62,194 nucleotides of DNA from Candidatus Melainabacteria bacterium (GCA_012965515.1 DTSE01000313.1:1-62194); one strand, 5' to 3'; shown: positions 9,687 to 19,030, counted from the first letter of the stretch. A program made the numbers and translations. Notes: generated by a model not told the origin, from the sequence alone.

Positions 9687-11716
9687 TTTTCCTCTGCCTT
9701 AGCCGGCTTCCAACCCAGTGCTACTGCCGCTATTACTAATCCAACTAATGCTAGCGAAATACAGAGCGTGGAATCCAGATCAACTTTGTAAAAACTAGAC
9801 CACAAGTAATAAGCATTATGCATGAAGTGCAGGCACATCGAAGGAAAGATAGAACCGGAAGCAAGCGTCAGGTAAGCCAATAAAACGCCTAAAAGTCCGG
9901 TAGGAATGATTCTAAACATACTCAGGTGAAACACACCGAATAAAATACCGATCACGATAATCAACTTCTGCTTCGGAAGATTTCTTCGCAGAATACCTTG
10001 CAGAACACCGCGGAAGAAAATTTCCTCGCATATCGCAGGCATGACTGCAGCAACAAGTATGATTTGCCAGAGCGGGCGGCCGGGCGGCATGACCATGAGC
10101 TGCATTTGCCTGCCATACTCTTCGCTGTATGGCAAAAATTTCGTTTGCACAGTCAGTATCAGCATCGATATCACGACTGTGGCAAAGCCAAGTGAGACAG
10201 CCGCAATTACATATCTGGGCGAAGGCTTCTTGAAACTCAAAGTTTCCCAAACCGGCGACCTCGTATAGCGCAAAAAAGCAAGGGCAGGACAGAGAATCAG
10301 GAATATCTGCGTAATGACCAAACTAGCCATAACATTCCACAGGGACAACAACTGTCCAAAATAAAAGAGCATGAAGAACACGATGCCGCCAAATATGACA
10401 AGCTCGCGACCATATGATCCTGTCTCCATCTTTTTCTTCGGTGAAAGCTGAACACCTAAAAGCAAGTCTTCACGCTGCAGCAAGCCAGCGGCAGCTCTAG
10501 CCAGGAGAATTGCAGCAATTGATGAACTGACAAAGGTTATAGCAATACCTTGCCAGTTGTAATGACGAGTAATGATTTGCTTGATGCAGAGAGTAGTATT
10601 TGCAATCGGAACAATCTTGAGAAAAGTATTGTCGGCAAGTTCAGGAATTTGTGCAGCCGAAGCGAGGAAGAGTGTAACCAAAAGCATGGGGAAGAGATAG
10701 CCTTGTGCTTGTTGAAAGGTGCGTGTCAAAGCCGCAACAAAAACGGATAGAGAGCTGATGAATACAACAAGCGGCATCATCACAAATAGGACAAGCAACC
10801 ACGCCGTCAATCCAAAATCGAATTGAGGATGAGCATCCACCACAGAGCTTTTCACCGGTCCAAATTGCAGCGTCGCGGCAATGCTGATTACGCCAAGAAT
10901 GGTCGTCAGCAAACCAACAAGCACAACAACAATTATCTTGCCGTACATAATAGAGCGCCGTTCGACTGGTGCCACCATCAGCAATGCAAGAGTGCCACGC
11001 TGTCTTTCTCCTGTAATCAGATCGATTGCAGGATAACTCGTCGCGAGGAGCACCATCAAAATCATCAAATATGGTGCAAACTGCGGAAGCATGTTGTCAG
11101 TCTCAGACTGCTTCGGCGATATATCGTCAAATTTGACCTTGGTTTCTCGCTCCCAAACATTGCCTACGTCCAAGACTTTGAGGCGTTTCTTGATGTAGTC
11201 TTCTTGAAACTCAGCAATGGCCGCATAAAGATTGGACATGCTGAACAGAACCTTCTCACGGTTAGTGTCCAACACCAGCTTTAGAGCGGGAACTGGCGCC
11301 TTCTTCAGTTCAGAAAAGTCTTCCTGGGTCGTGTACTCTCGTGAAATCACACCTGTGAATTCCGGAGGCACCATAATCGCAACATCGACTTCATTTGACT
11401 TGAGTTTGTCGCGATAATCGGACGCGCTAAGCTGGATGACCTTCACATGCTCAGCATTCTCCAGGTGTCTTGCAAGGGGTTCGCAATCACCCACAATGCC
11501 CACTTTCACAGTCGTATGTCCCAAGCGCGCGATACTCTGTTTTGCAAAAGTGGCAGGAAAAACAAGCATAGCTGGATAAAACAGAGTCGGTATGATGATC
11601 ATCATGATCAACGTTCGATAGTCCCGGAGCACTTCTTTGAGCTCCTTGAAAAAGACAATCGACGTCTTAGACATCGGCTTGCCGTTCGACATTGGTGCGG
11701 TCGAACTAGACATCAA
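9683..11716 (-). CDS. ABC-2 permease (NatB-like) fused to CPBP intramembrane protease
   Basis: The N-terminal ~400 residues form a NatB/ABC-2 permease: a cytoplasmic VFFKELKEVLRDYRTL segment, a helix, a large extracytoplasmic loop and five or six further helices. The C-terminal ~270 residues are a second membrane domain with the CPBP (CAAX protease/bacteriocin-processing) signature: EEIFFRG around residue 562, then FGVFHLS and SMCLHFMHN, giving the Glu-Glu-x-x-x-Arg, Phe-x-x-x-His and His motifs of the putative glutamic protease site. The start overlaps the upstream ATPase gene (stop 11706). All predicted catalytic residues appear intact, suggesting export coupled to membrane proteolysis. Confidence 0.9.
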   Translation of the reverse strand: MMSSSTAPMSNGKPMSKTSIVFFKELKEVLRDYRTLIMMIIIPTLFYPAMLVFPATFAKQSIARLGHTTVKVGIVGDCEPLARHLENAEHVKVIQLSASDYRDKLKSNEVDVAIMVPPEFTGVISREYTTQEDFSELKKAPVPALKLVLDTNREKVLFSMSNLYAAIAEFQEDYIKKRLKVLDVGNVWERETKVKFDDISPKQSETDNMLPQFAPYLMILMVLLATSYPAIDLITGERQRGTLALLMVAPVERRSIMYGKIIVVVLVGLLTTILGVISIAATLQFGPVKSSVVDAHPQFDFGLTAWLLVLFVMMPLVVFISSLSVFVAALTRTFQQAQGYLFPMLLVTLFLASAAQIPELADNTFLKIVPIANTTLCIKQIITRHYNWQGIAITFVSSSIAAILLARAAAGLLQREDLLLGVQLSPKKKMETGSYGRELVIFGGIVFFMLFYFGQLLSLWNVMASLVITQIFLILCPALAFLRYTRSPVWETLSFKKPSPRYVIAAVSLGFATVVISMLILTVQTKFLPYSEEYGRQMQLMVMPPGRPLWQIILVAAVMPAICEEIFFRGVLQGILRRNLPKQKLIIVIGILFGVFHLSMFRIIPTGLLGVLLAYLTLASGSIFPSMCLHFMHNAYYLWSSFYKVDLDSTLCISLALVGLVIAAVALGWKPAKAEEK

Positions 11717-12452
11717 CCTGTTCCTTTACTATTGCCAGGAAAATGTCCTCGAGATAATGCTCACCGGTCAGTTCTCTCAGCTCTTCCAGAGTTCCCATGG
11801 CAAAGAGCTTTCCGCGGTGGATAATGCCGATCCGATCGCAAAGCTTCTCCGCCTCACTCATGATATGAGTGGAAAAAATTATGCATTTGCCCTGTGCTTT
11901 ACTGTCTCGAATAAACTGATACGTGTTCTGGCTTGTGATAATATCCAATCCACTGGTTGGCTCATCGAGCGCCATTACCGGGGGGTCATGCACGATAGCG
12001 CGCGCGATGGATACTTTCTGTTTCATACCAGTCGACAAACGTTCACAACGGGTGTCGGCAAACTCTCCCATCTCGAACAACTTGATCAGATCCTCGATTC
12101 GCTGACCGAGCTTGTCCAGCGGATAGTCACTGAGTTGCCCGAAGTAATTGAGAATCTCTCTGGGTGTCAGCCTTTCGTACAACCCAGTTTCAGAAGACAA
12201 AAATCCCAAGTTCTTACGCACACCCTGCGGATCGGTTGTAATATCGAATCCGTTGATTTTTGCGGTCCCGGAATCAGGGCGCAGAATAGTAGCAATCATT
12301 CGAAGAGTGGTTGTCTTTCCGGCGCCATTGGGACCAAGCAACCCGACTATCTCGCCTTGCGAACAGCTGAATGAGATGCCATCGACAGCGAGAAACTCGC
12401 CGCGTTTCGCGTCAAAGAACATTTTTTTCAAGTCTTTGACTTCAACGGCCAT
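11706..12452 (-). CDS. NatA-like ABC transporter ATPase
   Basis: A 248-residue ATPase with Walker [14 protein letters not shown]-loop region [20 protein letters not shown], signature LSTGMKQKV, Walker [13 protein letters not shown] and switch histidine [14 protein letters not shown]. The LSTGMKQ signature and overall sequence are typical of NatA-type sodium/drug exporters. A GAGGG ribosome-binding site lies about seven bases upstream of the ATG. The gene overlaps permease genes on both sides (12442 and 11716), so it probably energises a heterodimer of the two permeases. Confidence 0.92.
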   Translation of the reverse strand: MAVEVKDLKKMFFDAKRGEFLAVDGISFSCSQGEIVGLLGPNGAGKTTTLRMIATILRPDSGTAKINGFDITTDPQGVRKNLGFLSSETGLYERLTPREILNYFGQLSDYPLDKLGQRIEDLIKLFEMGEFADTRCERLSTGMKQKVSIARAIVHDPPVMALDEPTSGLDIITSQNTYQFIRDSKAQGKCIIFSTHIMSEAEKLCDRIGIIHRGKLFAMGTLEELRELTGEHYLEDIFLAIVKEQVDV

Positions 12453-13713
12453 TTGCTTTCCCTCGCACGAATAAAGGTGCCCAAATATCTATGTGATCGC
12501 CCAGCACGAACTTTTCCATTCTTATCAGACGGCTCAACAGGAAAAGCATTGTGAAGGTCAAAAACAAGGTTTCACCAACTGCAATACCAACAAGTGCAGC
12601 ATCCGCATCACCACGCACGGCCGCCTTAACCCACAAAATCAGATTGAGCACAGGCACGAACGCCAGCGTCTTTGAAAGTAGAACTCCCGGCAGCATACCG
12701 GCAATCGGCATGGGAGTGAAAATCAAAAGAGGCACGGTCAGCATGTTCTGCGCTTCTTTGAACGACTTGGTTGTTGCTCCAAGGAGGGAAAACATCGCAG
12801 ACACCAGCAATGAGAAAAGAACGGTAGCAGCAAAGAGACAAGCGCCAGTTTCGAAGGAAATTTGAAAAGTGCTGCTTGAGAGTTTAGACAATCCACTCAA
12901 TTCTTTTGCCTGGCTAAGCATCAACCAGATGACGAGACTCATGCCGATAAGATTGAGAAGACCAGACATCAATGCTACAACGAAAACAGAAAGAAACTTT
13001 CCGGTCATCAGGCACTCTGTTCCAACAGCAGCAACAAGCGTGCTTTCGAGAGTCTTTTTCTCGCGCTCCTCCGTAAAGGCGCAGATGGCTGGATACACCG
13101 CACCAGCGGGAATACACAACACGAGCACGCAAATTACGGAGGCTAGCAAATATCGAAAGATGACATTGGCCGCGTCACCACCTTTGTTCTCTGCTTGAGC
13201 TCTTGTGCGTTTTGCATCATTGAGCTCAAACGTAAACACGCGCATAATCTCAACCGGCGCATTCTTGTCGGCTAACTCTTTGCGAATGTTTTTGAGCCGT
13301 CGCGACTCAATAACTCTATTGATGTAAGTGTTTGCAGATTCTGAAAGCGGTAAGCTCCCCGCCACTTTCACGGTAAGCTTTCCATTCTTTTCTTCAACGA
13401 AAGCTTCGATGTTGCCGTCCTTCAAATCTTTGATCGGATCGGCAGATGTAACCAGCCGGCCACGCTTGCTGTGAGCAAGAACATCACGTATGGCTGCAAT
13501 ATTGGGCTCTTTGCTCTCCGGAAAGACTATGCGATAAGTTTCTTTCTCGCGCTTACCTTCCTGAAAGATGCCAATCTCTAGCATGGCAATAGCCGCTGCC
13601 GGATAAAACAAAAGGGGAAAAAGAACGCCGTAGATTACTACGTGCGGATCCCTATAACAATGGGTCATCTCCTTACGGAAGACCACCCATAATCTTCTCA
13701 AGAACTCCATCAT
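12442..13713 (-). CDS. NatB-like ABC-2 permease, first gene of the operon
   Basis: This 423-residue membrane protein resembles the N-terminal half of the 9683-11716 fusion: FRKEMTHCYRDPHVVIYGVLFPLLFYP at the N terminus, a large hydrophilic loop (about residues 45-190), then five or six membrane segments. NatB-type permeases of sodium or antimicrobial exporters have this shape. It is the promoter-proximal gene of the set 13713 to 8715; every junction in the set overlaps, implying coupled translation of permease, ATPase, permease-protease and LRR protein. The start may be either of two adjacent methionines. Confidence 0.87.
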   Translation of the reverse strand: MMEFLRRLWVVFRKEMTHCYRDPHVVIYGVLFPLLFYPAAAIAMLEIGIFQEGKREKETYRIVFPESKEPNIAAIRDVLAHSKRGRLVTSADPIKDLKDGNIEAFVEEKNGKLTVKVAGSLPLSESANTYINRVIESRRLKNIRKELADKNAPVEIMRVFTFELNDAKRTRAQAENKGGDAANVIFRYLLASVICVLVLCIPAGAVYPAICAFTEEREKKTLESTLVAAVGTECLMTGKFLSVFVVALMSGLLNLIGMSLVIWLMLSQAKELSGLSKLSSSTFQISFETGACLFAATVLFSLLVSAMFSLLGATTKSFKEAQNMLTVPLLIFTPMPIAGMLPGVLLSKTLAFVPVLNLILWVKAAVRGDADAALVGIAVGETLFLTFTMLFLLSRLIRMEKFVLGDHIDIWAPLFVRGKANGR

Positions 13714-13783
13714 AAATAGAGAAGTTCCACGTATTCATGAGCTTCTAACTAAAGAATGCGTCTTATAAATATTCGCAAACAAT

Positions 13784-15505
13784 TTAGCGCTCCTGTTCGA
13801 GCTGATTCTGGAGCGTTGCCACAGGCATGTATTCGCCAACATATGTGCGCTTCCACCAATTCCCGGTCGACATCAGTTCTTTTGCATTAGTGAAGTGATA
13901 TTCAAAGCTTTGCGCGCGCAGGAATATAGGCGGCGCGTTTGGAAACGGATTTTTGGAGAGTAACGCTGACACAGTTTTATCGCCCTGCAAGATCTTTTGT
14001 GAAAAAGAAAGGAACCATGGATTGCCCTCGACGGTTCCCAAAGCGGCAAACCACATCTGCCAATCAAGTCTAGGCTGCAATGGCGCCACAATCGGTGGAG
14101 GTCGTTTCAAATCACCAGGTTTGAATGGAAACTCGTATGCAAGCCATTCTTTACCGTCATTACTCCCTTCCAAAATTATCTCAATTCTCTTTTGCGTCAT
14201 CACCGCGAACAATCCGTAACTATTGACCAAATGCAATTGGCGAACATTACCCCAAAACTCTCGCATAGGCAGAGGAAGTGCCTCACCACCGGTTATCTGC
14301 ACGTTTAACATACAGAGATTGGCAAGACCCAATAGCGCCACCATAGGCAACACCAAAACCTTTTGATAAAGCTGCCATTTTGTGCCCGTAATTGCTGATG
14401 CATTTCGCAACGAGTCGACTAGAGAGACAGGGAAAATACGCTTCCAGAGCGAGTCATCTATGAGAGTGAAACACAAGAGAATGCTCAGCAGATTGAAAAA
14501 GGTGTAATTGCCGGATAACAAGATCAAAATTTGCAACCCGGCCAAGGCACCAAATGCGATGCGTCGGGTCAAGCGGTTTCCAAATATGAGAAACGGACTG
14601 ACAATCTCGATGCCGAACATCAGAAGGCAGGAAAGCTGTTGCCACCACAGGGGAAGCATGTTGCAGAGCCAAGCAACCGGAGTGGGCAGCGGTTGCGTTT
14701 CATAATGATACGAAAGAGCGGTCAAGCTCCACCAGGTCTCGTCACCACTCATTAGTTTGCACATTCCTGACATAAACATTAGGCGAAAGAGTAACCATCG
14801 CAGCAGCCAGAGCACTATTCTAGAAGGAGGCCCATCCGTGCCCGTCCAGTTTCGCAAAGGCGGAGACGCCATCGCCCATGGTGCCCACAGTGCCGCCAGT
14901 ATTCCGGTCTCAAGCAAGAGAATATCCCACTGAAAAGACATGAAGTCTGCTCCGGTCGTCAGAAATGACAGATAGAGCACCCAACACAATAAAAGCGCAG
15001 GACCAGTAAGAATGCCGGCGGCGGCAACCAGAGATGACAACATTCCCCCAACACAGGCGCCTTTCAAGAAAGAATCGCTCGAGGAAATCCAGAAAACAGT
15101 AGGCAGTTCACCAAACTGGTATCTGCCTGATACTGCCTCCATAAATTGCGAGATGGGAAGAATGCCATTCTTACCGAATAGCCCATCCACTTGTAGAAAG
15201 AGAGAAAGAAAAGCTATCAAATAGATGAGAGCCACACCGCGCACAACGACGAATCGGCAAAGGACATAAGTATCAGTGACTCTCTTTCCTTCCCCGGCTG
15301 CAGTCTTGTCCCGCTCAGCGATGCCTGAGATGTTCAACAAGTTGTTAACCGAATGGCCCAACGGGCGTCGAGTCACTTCATCCAGCGAGCCCGAATTGAT
15401 TTTTTCGGCACCTGTGGACGTCTCAGGCGTTTCATTAGAAGTCGCGCCTTTTTTACCTTCCTCAGGGAACTGGGGACTAGGTCCCCCGTCAGAACCTGCA
15501 GTCAT
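13784..15505 (-). CDS. Lipase-maturation-factor (LMF1)-like membrane protein
   Basis: The protein (573 residues from this ATG) has a hydrophilic N-terminal ~70 residues, then multiple membrane helices with family hallmarks: SFQWDILLLETGILAAL, LLFRLMFMSGMCKL, WWSLTALSYHYETQPLPTP and FNLLSILLCFTLIDDSLW, ending in a soluble region with WQMWFAALG and NWWKRTYVGEYMP. These match the lipase maturation factor family, which in animals assists folding of secreted lipases in the ER; the bacterial role is unclear. A longer start (GTG at 15526) exists, but the well-placed GAGG at 15526-15529 instead serves a five-codon reading frame (15519-15502) whose TGA overlaps the ATG at 15505, suggesting translational coupling. 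Confidence 0.85.
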   Translation of the reverse strand: MTAGSDGGPSPQFPEEGKKGATSNETPETSTGAEKINSGSLDEVTRRPLGHSVNNLLNISGIAERDKTAAGEGKRVTDTYVLCRFVVVRGVALIYLIAFLSLFLQVDGLFGKNGILPISQFMEAVSGRYQFGELPTVFWISSSDSFLKGACVGGMLSSLVAAAGILTGPALLLCWVLYLSFLTTGADFMSFQWDILLLETGILAALWAPWAMASPPLRNWTGTDGPPSRIVLWLLRWLLFRLMFMSGMCKLMSGDETWWSLTALSYHYETQPLPTPVAWLCNMLPLWWQQLSCLLMFGIEIVSPFLIFGNRLTRRIAFGALAGLQILILLSGNYTFFNLLSILLCFTLIDDSLWKRIFPVSLVDSLRNASAITGTKWQLYQKVLVLPMVALLGLANLCMLNVQITGGEALPLPMREFWGNVRQLHLVNSYGLFAVMTQKRIEIILEGSNDGKEWLAYEFPFKPGDLKRPPPIVAPLQPRLDWQMWFAALGTVEGNPWFLSFSQKILQGDKTVSALLSKNPFPNAPPIFLRAQSFEYHFTNAKELMSTGNWWKRTYVGEYMPVATLQNQLEQER

Positions 15506-15778
15506 ACCAAAACGACCATCAAACACCTCAGAGTTGGACCGGCTGACCGGTTTGTGCCGGCGTCTGTTTCATTCGAGAAGATATATAGCTCATCTTTAAG
15601 ATGGCGACCAAGCCCTTTTAAAGAATAAAAAGCCTGAAGATGGCAAGCAATAGGCAGTTTTTGGCAATTCCCCCTAAATTTGGCTGGATTTTGGTGGACT
15701 TGATTACCCTGGAAAACTTCAGGACAGTCTGGTAAAAACGATATTGGTTAATCTGGTTATTCGAGGTCTGCTAATTCC

Positions 15779-16603
15779 ATGAGCTTTGTTTCATTCCCGA
15801 GCTTCTCAATGAACTCCCAAACACGTCGCAGCATGACTATGCTGTTGAGCCTGGTCGTTCTTAGCACAATAGGCGGTGGACTCGGCGCTTCGGCAAAAGA
15901 CGAAAAGGACGTCAAAGTCCAAGCAGCTTTGATGCACGACCTGCCGAAGAAGCTAGAATTCGGACAGATGAAGGACGGACGCGACTTTGTTCAATCCATG
16001 AGCAAAACGGCTGAAACAGCCAATGACTACACGTTCAAATGCATCATCAACACTTTTCGTGATGGCAAAGTCATCAAGGAAGAAGGCATCTTCTACTACA
16101 AGCGCCCCAGCATGATGAAGATGGAAGTGACTGAAGGCGCAAAGAAAGGGGCAGTAGCTGTACTTGGTACCGACGGCAAAGTTAGAGGGCATCTCGGCGG
16201 CATGCTCAAGATGTTCAGCGGCACGATCGGAAAGGATTCCAATCTGTTGAAATCGGCAAACGGATTTTCAATGATGGACTCCGACTATGAAACACTGCTT
16301 AGAGACTTGCAAAAGCAAATCAGTCAGGGGGCAACCTGTTTGGTAACCAGCTCACCAGTTGCGGTGGCACACACAAATGAGAAAGTCTATGTTCTCGAAG
16401 TGTACAAACAAGTAGACAACGATAAAGAGAAGGACCTGACCCAGCGCGTTTTCATCGACCCCAAAACCGGCTTGCCTGAACAATGGAATCTCTACAAACA
16501 AGATCAGTTGTTCTCCTCCACGGACTGGAAAGACGTTAAACTCAACATCGGATTATCGAATGAGGTCTTCAGTCTGAAAGGAAAAAAGGACAAAGAAGGC
16601 TAG
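15779..16603 (+). CDS. Secreted LolA-like protein
   Basis: This 274-residue protein has a signal peptide (MTMLLSLVVLSTIGGGLGASAK) and a mature region resembling the LolA/DUF1571-like half-barrel: NDYTFKCIINTFRDGKVIKEEGIFYYKRPSMMKMEV is the usual strand pattern followed by an RP-x-x-M-K element, and the C terminus has FIDPKTGLPEQWNLY. Such proteins bind lipids or lipoproteins in the periplasm. It shares this fold type with the N-terminal half of the 4335-5627 product. The start may be at 15779 or at 15809; neither has an outstanding ribosome-binding site. A clear terminator follows. Confidence 0.75.
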   Translation: MSFVSFPSFSMNSQTRRSMTMLLSLVVLSTIGGGLGASAKDEKDVKVQAALMHDLPKKLEFGQMKDGRDFVQSMSKTAETANDYTFKCIINTFRDGKVIKEEGIFYYKRPSMMKMEVTEGAKKGAVAVLGTDGKVRGHLGGMLKMFSGTIGKDSNLLKSANGFSMMDSDYETLLRDLQKQISQGATCLVTSSPVAVAHTNEKVYVLEVYKQVDNDKEKDLTQRVFIDPKTGLPEQWNLYKQDQLFSSTDWKDVKLNIGLSNEVFSLKGKKDKEG

Positions 16604-16642
16604 AATCTCCTGAAGTCTCGAGCGAAACTTTCTAAAGTAATC

Positions 16643-16680
16643 AACGGCGATGCAAACGGCATCGCCGTTTTCCTCTTTTA
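16643..16680 (+). terminator. Rho-independent terminator
   Basis: An 11-bp perfect stem, AACGGCGATGC (16643-16653) with its complement at 16659-16669, closes a five-base loop and is followed by a T-rich tail (TTTTCCTCTTTT). It ends the LolA-like gene. Confidence 0.9.
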
Positions 16681-16740
16681 ATTCAGCAAACGAACTGGTC
16701 CGGCAGCATCATTCTTAGCTATTGCTTCCAATCACGGGGC

Positions 16741-16798
16741 GGGCGGCAAGAATGCCGCCCCTACGGATGTTCGTGTAGGGGCGGCATTCTTGCCGCCC
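16741..16798. repeat. Compound palindromic (REP-like) element
   Basis: Two 24-base arms (16741-16764 and 16775-16798) are perfect reverse complements around a 10-base spacer. Each arm is itself a hairpin: GGGCGGCA and TGCCGCCC separated by four bases, bordered by CTAC/GTAG. The nested structure is typical of paired REP-type elements rather than a terminator. It sits between the convergent LolA-like and Rieske genes. A related single unit occurs at 51050-51074. Confidence 0.85.
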
Positions 16799-16829
16799 GT
16801 CTGGCAATGTAAGGTGCTCAAAAACACAA

Positions 16830-18026
16830 CTAAGTCATCCAACGAAGGATCTTTTCCTTGACCGGATTGACGAATGGGCGACCTTCTTCAGTCGCATTGT
16901 TCCATTCGCGTTTACCCTGAAAGTACCAGCTGCCAGGCAGTCCGGAGTCTTTGACGATCATCGTCAGTTTTGGCTTGAACTTAAGACCAATTTGTTGACG
17001 CTGAGCGATTTGAAGATCTTGACCAAGAAACTCGTCGGCAATTGCATTGACGATGGGCTTCAAGAACCATTTCAAGCCAGTGATGGTCCAGTACGACGTA
17101 TGATTCAACTCACAACTGTTTTCGTCGATAGGCGTGACAGTCGTCATGCTCGCTACGATAGTTCGTCCGAAGAGCGTAATGTATTCAGTACGGCATCCCG
17201 GCAGGCGAAATGCAATCTCGGTTTCCATAAAGTCGCCGAGTAATTTGAAGATGAACGAACCTTTGGACGGGCTATGCTTCACCATAGTCCATCCGGTGCC
17301 TGTCGGCACGTAATGCTTTCTCTTCTCTTTGAGCGCTTTGCTGTTGCGCCACCACCAGGACTTGTGTACGTAGGGAACGTGCGCAGGATCGATCAATGCG
17401 ACCACTGCATAGTCCATGTGAGTTGGCACAATGACGCGAGAAACAGTCTGGTCGTATTTAAGACCATCGAGACCGTTTGCACGTGGAATTTCCGGCAGTT
17501 CGGCACGCGGTTCGCCATAGTACAGCCAGATATTGCCGTCTGCCTCACGACAAGGATATGAGCGCGTTTTGATCTTGCAGATGTTTACTTGCTGATCGCT
17601 GCAGAGAGCTGGAATATCGGTGCAAACACCGTCCGAATCAAATTTCCATCCATGGAAAGGACAAGCGACTTCCTTTCCGTCGAACTCACCAAAACTAAGC
17701 GGTGCTCCCTGGTGAGGGCAGATGTCGCGCATGGCGAAAACAGAACCGTCAGACTTGCGACCAATCAAAATAAGGTCGCCTAAAAGCTGCATGGAGACCG
17801 TTTTGCCCTTCTTCACATGATCGCTGGGCAAAGCGAAATACCAGATGTTTTTCACCCAGCTGGTGCCAACAAGAGCAGGTCTTTCCATAATTGCCTGCGT
17901 GCCGTCTCCAGCACCTTCAGAAATGTCGTCGACTCTTTCATCAGGTAGAGACTGAGCATGCGTGGTTGCACAGGTAGAATTTGAGGAAGTGGCGGAGGAA
18001 ACAGTTGGTATCACGGATGGTTCCAT
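16830..18026 (-). CDS. Rieske non-haem iron oxygenase, pheophorbide a oxygenase-like
   Basis: The protein (398 residues) carries a Rieske [2Fe-2S] domain with C103-P-H105 and C122-P-F-H125, spaced as in ring-hydroxylating oxygenases. The catalytic domain contains LIDPAHVPYVHKSWWW, which matches the mononuclear-iron region (D/H/H) of the pheophorbide a oxygenase / chlorophyllide oxygenase / vanillate demethylase group. It presumably oxidises a ring or methyl group of an unknown substrate using electrons from a separate reductase, none of which is adjacent. The N terminus carries ~45 residues of low complexity before MERPALVGTSW, so the true start could be the methionine at residue 47 (17888). 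Confidence 0.88.
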   Translation of the reverse strand: MEPSVIPTVSSATSSNSTCATTHAQSLPDERVDDISEGAGDGTQAIMERPALVGTSWVKNIWYFALPSDHVKKGKTVSMQLLGDLILIGRKSDGSVFAMRDICPHQGAPLSFGEFDGKEVACPFHGWKFDSDGVCTDIPALCSDQQVNICKIKTRSYPCREADGNIWLYYGEPRAELPEIPRANGLDGLKYDQTVSRVIVPTHMDYAVVALIDPAHVPYVHKSWWWRNSKALKEKRKHYVPTGTGWTMVKHSPSKGSFIFKLLGDFMETEIAFRLPGCRTEYITLFGRTIVASMTTVTPIDENSCELNHTSYWTITGLKWFLKPIVNAIADEFLGQDLQIAQRQQIGLKFKPKLTMIVKDSGLPGSWYFQGKREWNNATEEGRPFVNPVKEKILRWMT

Positions 18027-18407
18027 TAGGTTGTTTAACAGGTCTCTGAATTTTGATAGCCCAACACAAAAACGAGGCCACCATAGTGCGAGTACAGGCG
18101 TTGATCGTATAAGTTCAAGGGCAGGCAGTCAACAGGAAATTTGCTCACCAGAGCGCGGTTTTCGGGGTTTTTCGATGCTTCAAAATCGGGATGCTTATAT
18201 CCAATAAGGCGAGTCTCTGAGCGGGTGGCTCGACAGAGCGATAAGCCGTCACCTCAATTTGGCTTAACTTTGATTCAGCATAAACAGGGACTAATCAGAT
18301 GCAGCAACAAATCGAAATATATCTCAGAAACGACCATCGGACGGTCTTAAACGACAATGAGGTTGTATAGTTCTTGCCTATTCCTCGGCATCCCGGGTCA
18401 ATCCACT
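18027..18407. other. Intergenic region between divergent genes
   Basis: This 381-base stretch separates the Rieske gene from the small gene at 18408. I see no RNA gene or strong hairpin. It probably holds both promoters, but no convincing -35/-10 pair stood out. Short open frames here have no ribosome-binding site and no recognisable product. Confidence 0.4.
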
Positions 18408-18635
18408 ATGACAAACGAAACAGACACAAAGAAAGTCCAATCCGGCGTCGACTTCGGCGAAGGCGCAAACGCTGCGCATATCAAAGGTTTGATTCGCAAT
18501 TTGGAATCAGAGAAAGCGGTGCACGACACCAAATTCGCAGAGAATCCATTGCACACAGATTGCCATAAACGATTCGACAATGTTCTGGCTCAGCTGCAAG
18601 ACGAGTTGGCAAAATTACTTGCAGAAACGGCATGA
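18408..18635 (+). CDS. Small hypothetical protein
   Basis: This 75-residue hydrophilic protein (MTNETDTKKVQSG...) is mostly charged and predicted helical, ending DNVLAQLQDELAKLLAETA, with HxxxC-H residues in the middle (HTDCHKRFDN). I do not recognise it. An in-frame ATG at 18357 would add 17 residues; neither start has a clear ribosome-binding site. The well-formed terminator immediately downstream (18673-18707) supports a real transcribed gene. Confidence 0.55.
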   Translation: MTNETDTKKVQSGVDFGEGANAAHIKGLIRNLESEKAVHDTKFAENPLHTDCHKRFDNVLAQLQDELAKLLAETA

Positions 18636-18672
18636 TCGTTAATTCATGCAGTGCGAAATTTGAATAGCTTTT

Positions 18673-18707
18673 GAAGGGAGGTGCGAAAGGACCTCTCTTC
18701 CTTTTTT
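18673..18707 (+). terminator. Rho-independent terminator
   Basis: A 10-bp stem (GAAGGGAGGT at 18673-18682 with ACCTCTCTTC at 18691-18700, one G-T pair), an 8-base loop and a run of six T form a standard terminator for the small gene at 18408-18635. Confidence 0.85.
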
Positions 18708-18736
18708 AGGTTCTACAAAAGCGATGATACAGAACT

Positions 18737-19030
18737 CTAGGAAACTACCGGCTGACGCAGTTGTGTCTCGCGTACAGCAGCTTCGTACTCTTCGTGTGAG
18801 CTGACTACCTTCGGTTTGCTGTTCACTGCCTTGAAATAGGTAAGGCAAGCATCACAGCGATGGAAAGTGTTGTACACGCGTTCATCGCCTGTCGCGTTGT
18901 AGTCGCGCAGCGTGTCTAAGGAGTTGAGCTTGCGCTTTTTGCATTCTGGGCATTTCGCCTTCATCAAAGCAGGTAAGAACGGCGTAATCAAAATGGACGC
19001 GAAAACCAATACCCAATGCCAGTCTTTCAT
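18737..19030 (-). CDS. Small membrane-anchored zinc-ribbon-like protein
   Basis: A 97-residue protein with one N-terminal membrane segment (WVLVFASILITPFLPAL) followed by two Cys-x-x-Cys knuckles, KCPECKKR and HRCDACLTYF, spaced by about 35 residues. Four cysteines in this layout suggest a zinc ribbon on the cytoplasmic side. GAGG lies six bases upstream of the ATG, giving a good ribosome-binding site. It lies 27 bases downstream of the chemoreceptor-like gene's... upstream side (that gene ends at 19058 further along the same strand order), so they may be cotranscribed with the receptor first. Confidence 0.7.
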   Translation of the reverse strand: MKDWHWVLVFASILITPFLPALMKAKCPECKKRKLNSLDTLRDYNATGDERVYNTFHRCDACLTYFKAVNSKPKVVSSHEEYEAAVRETQLRQPVVS

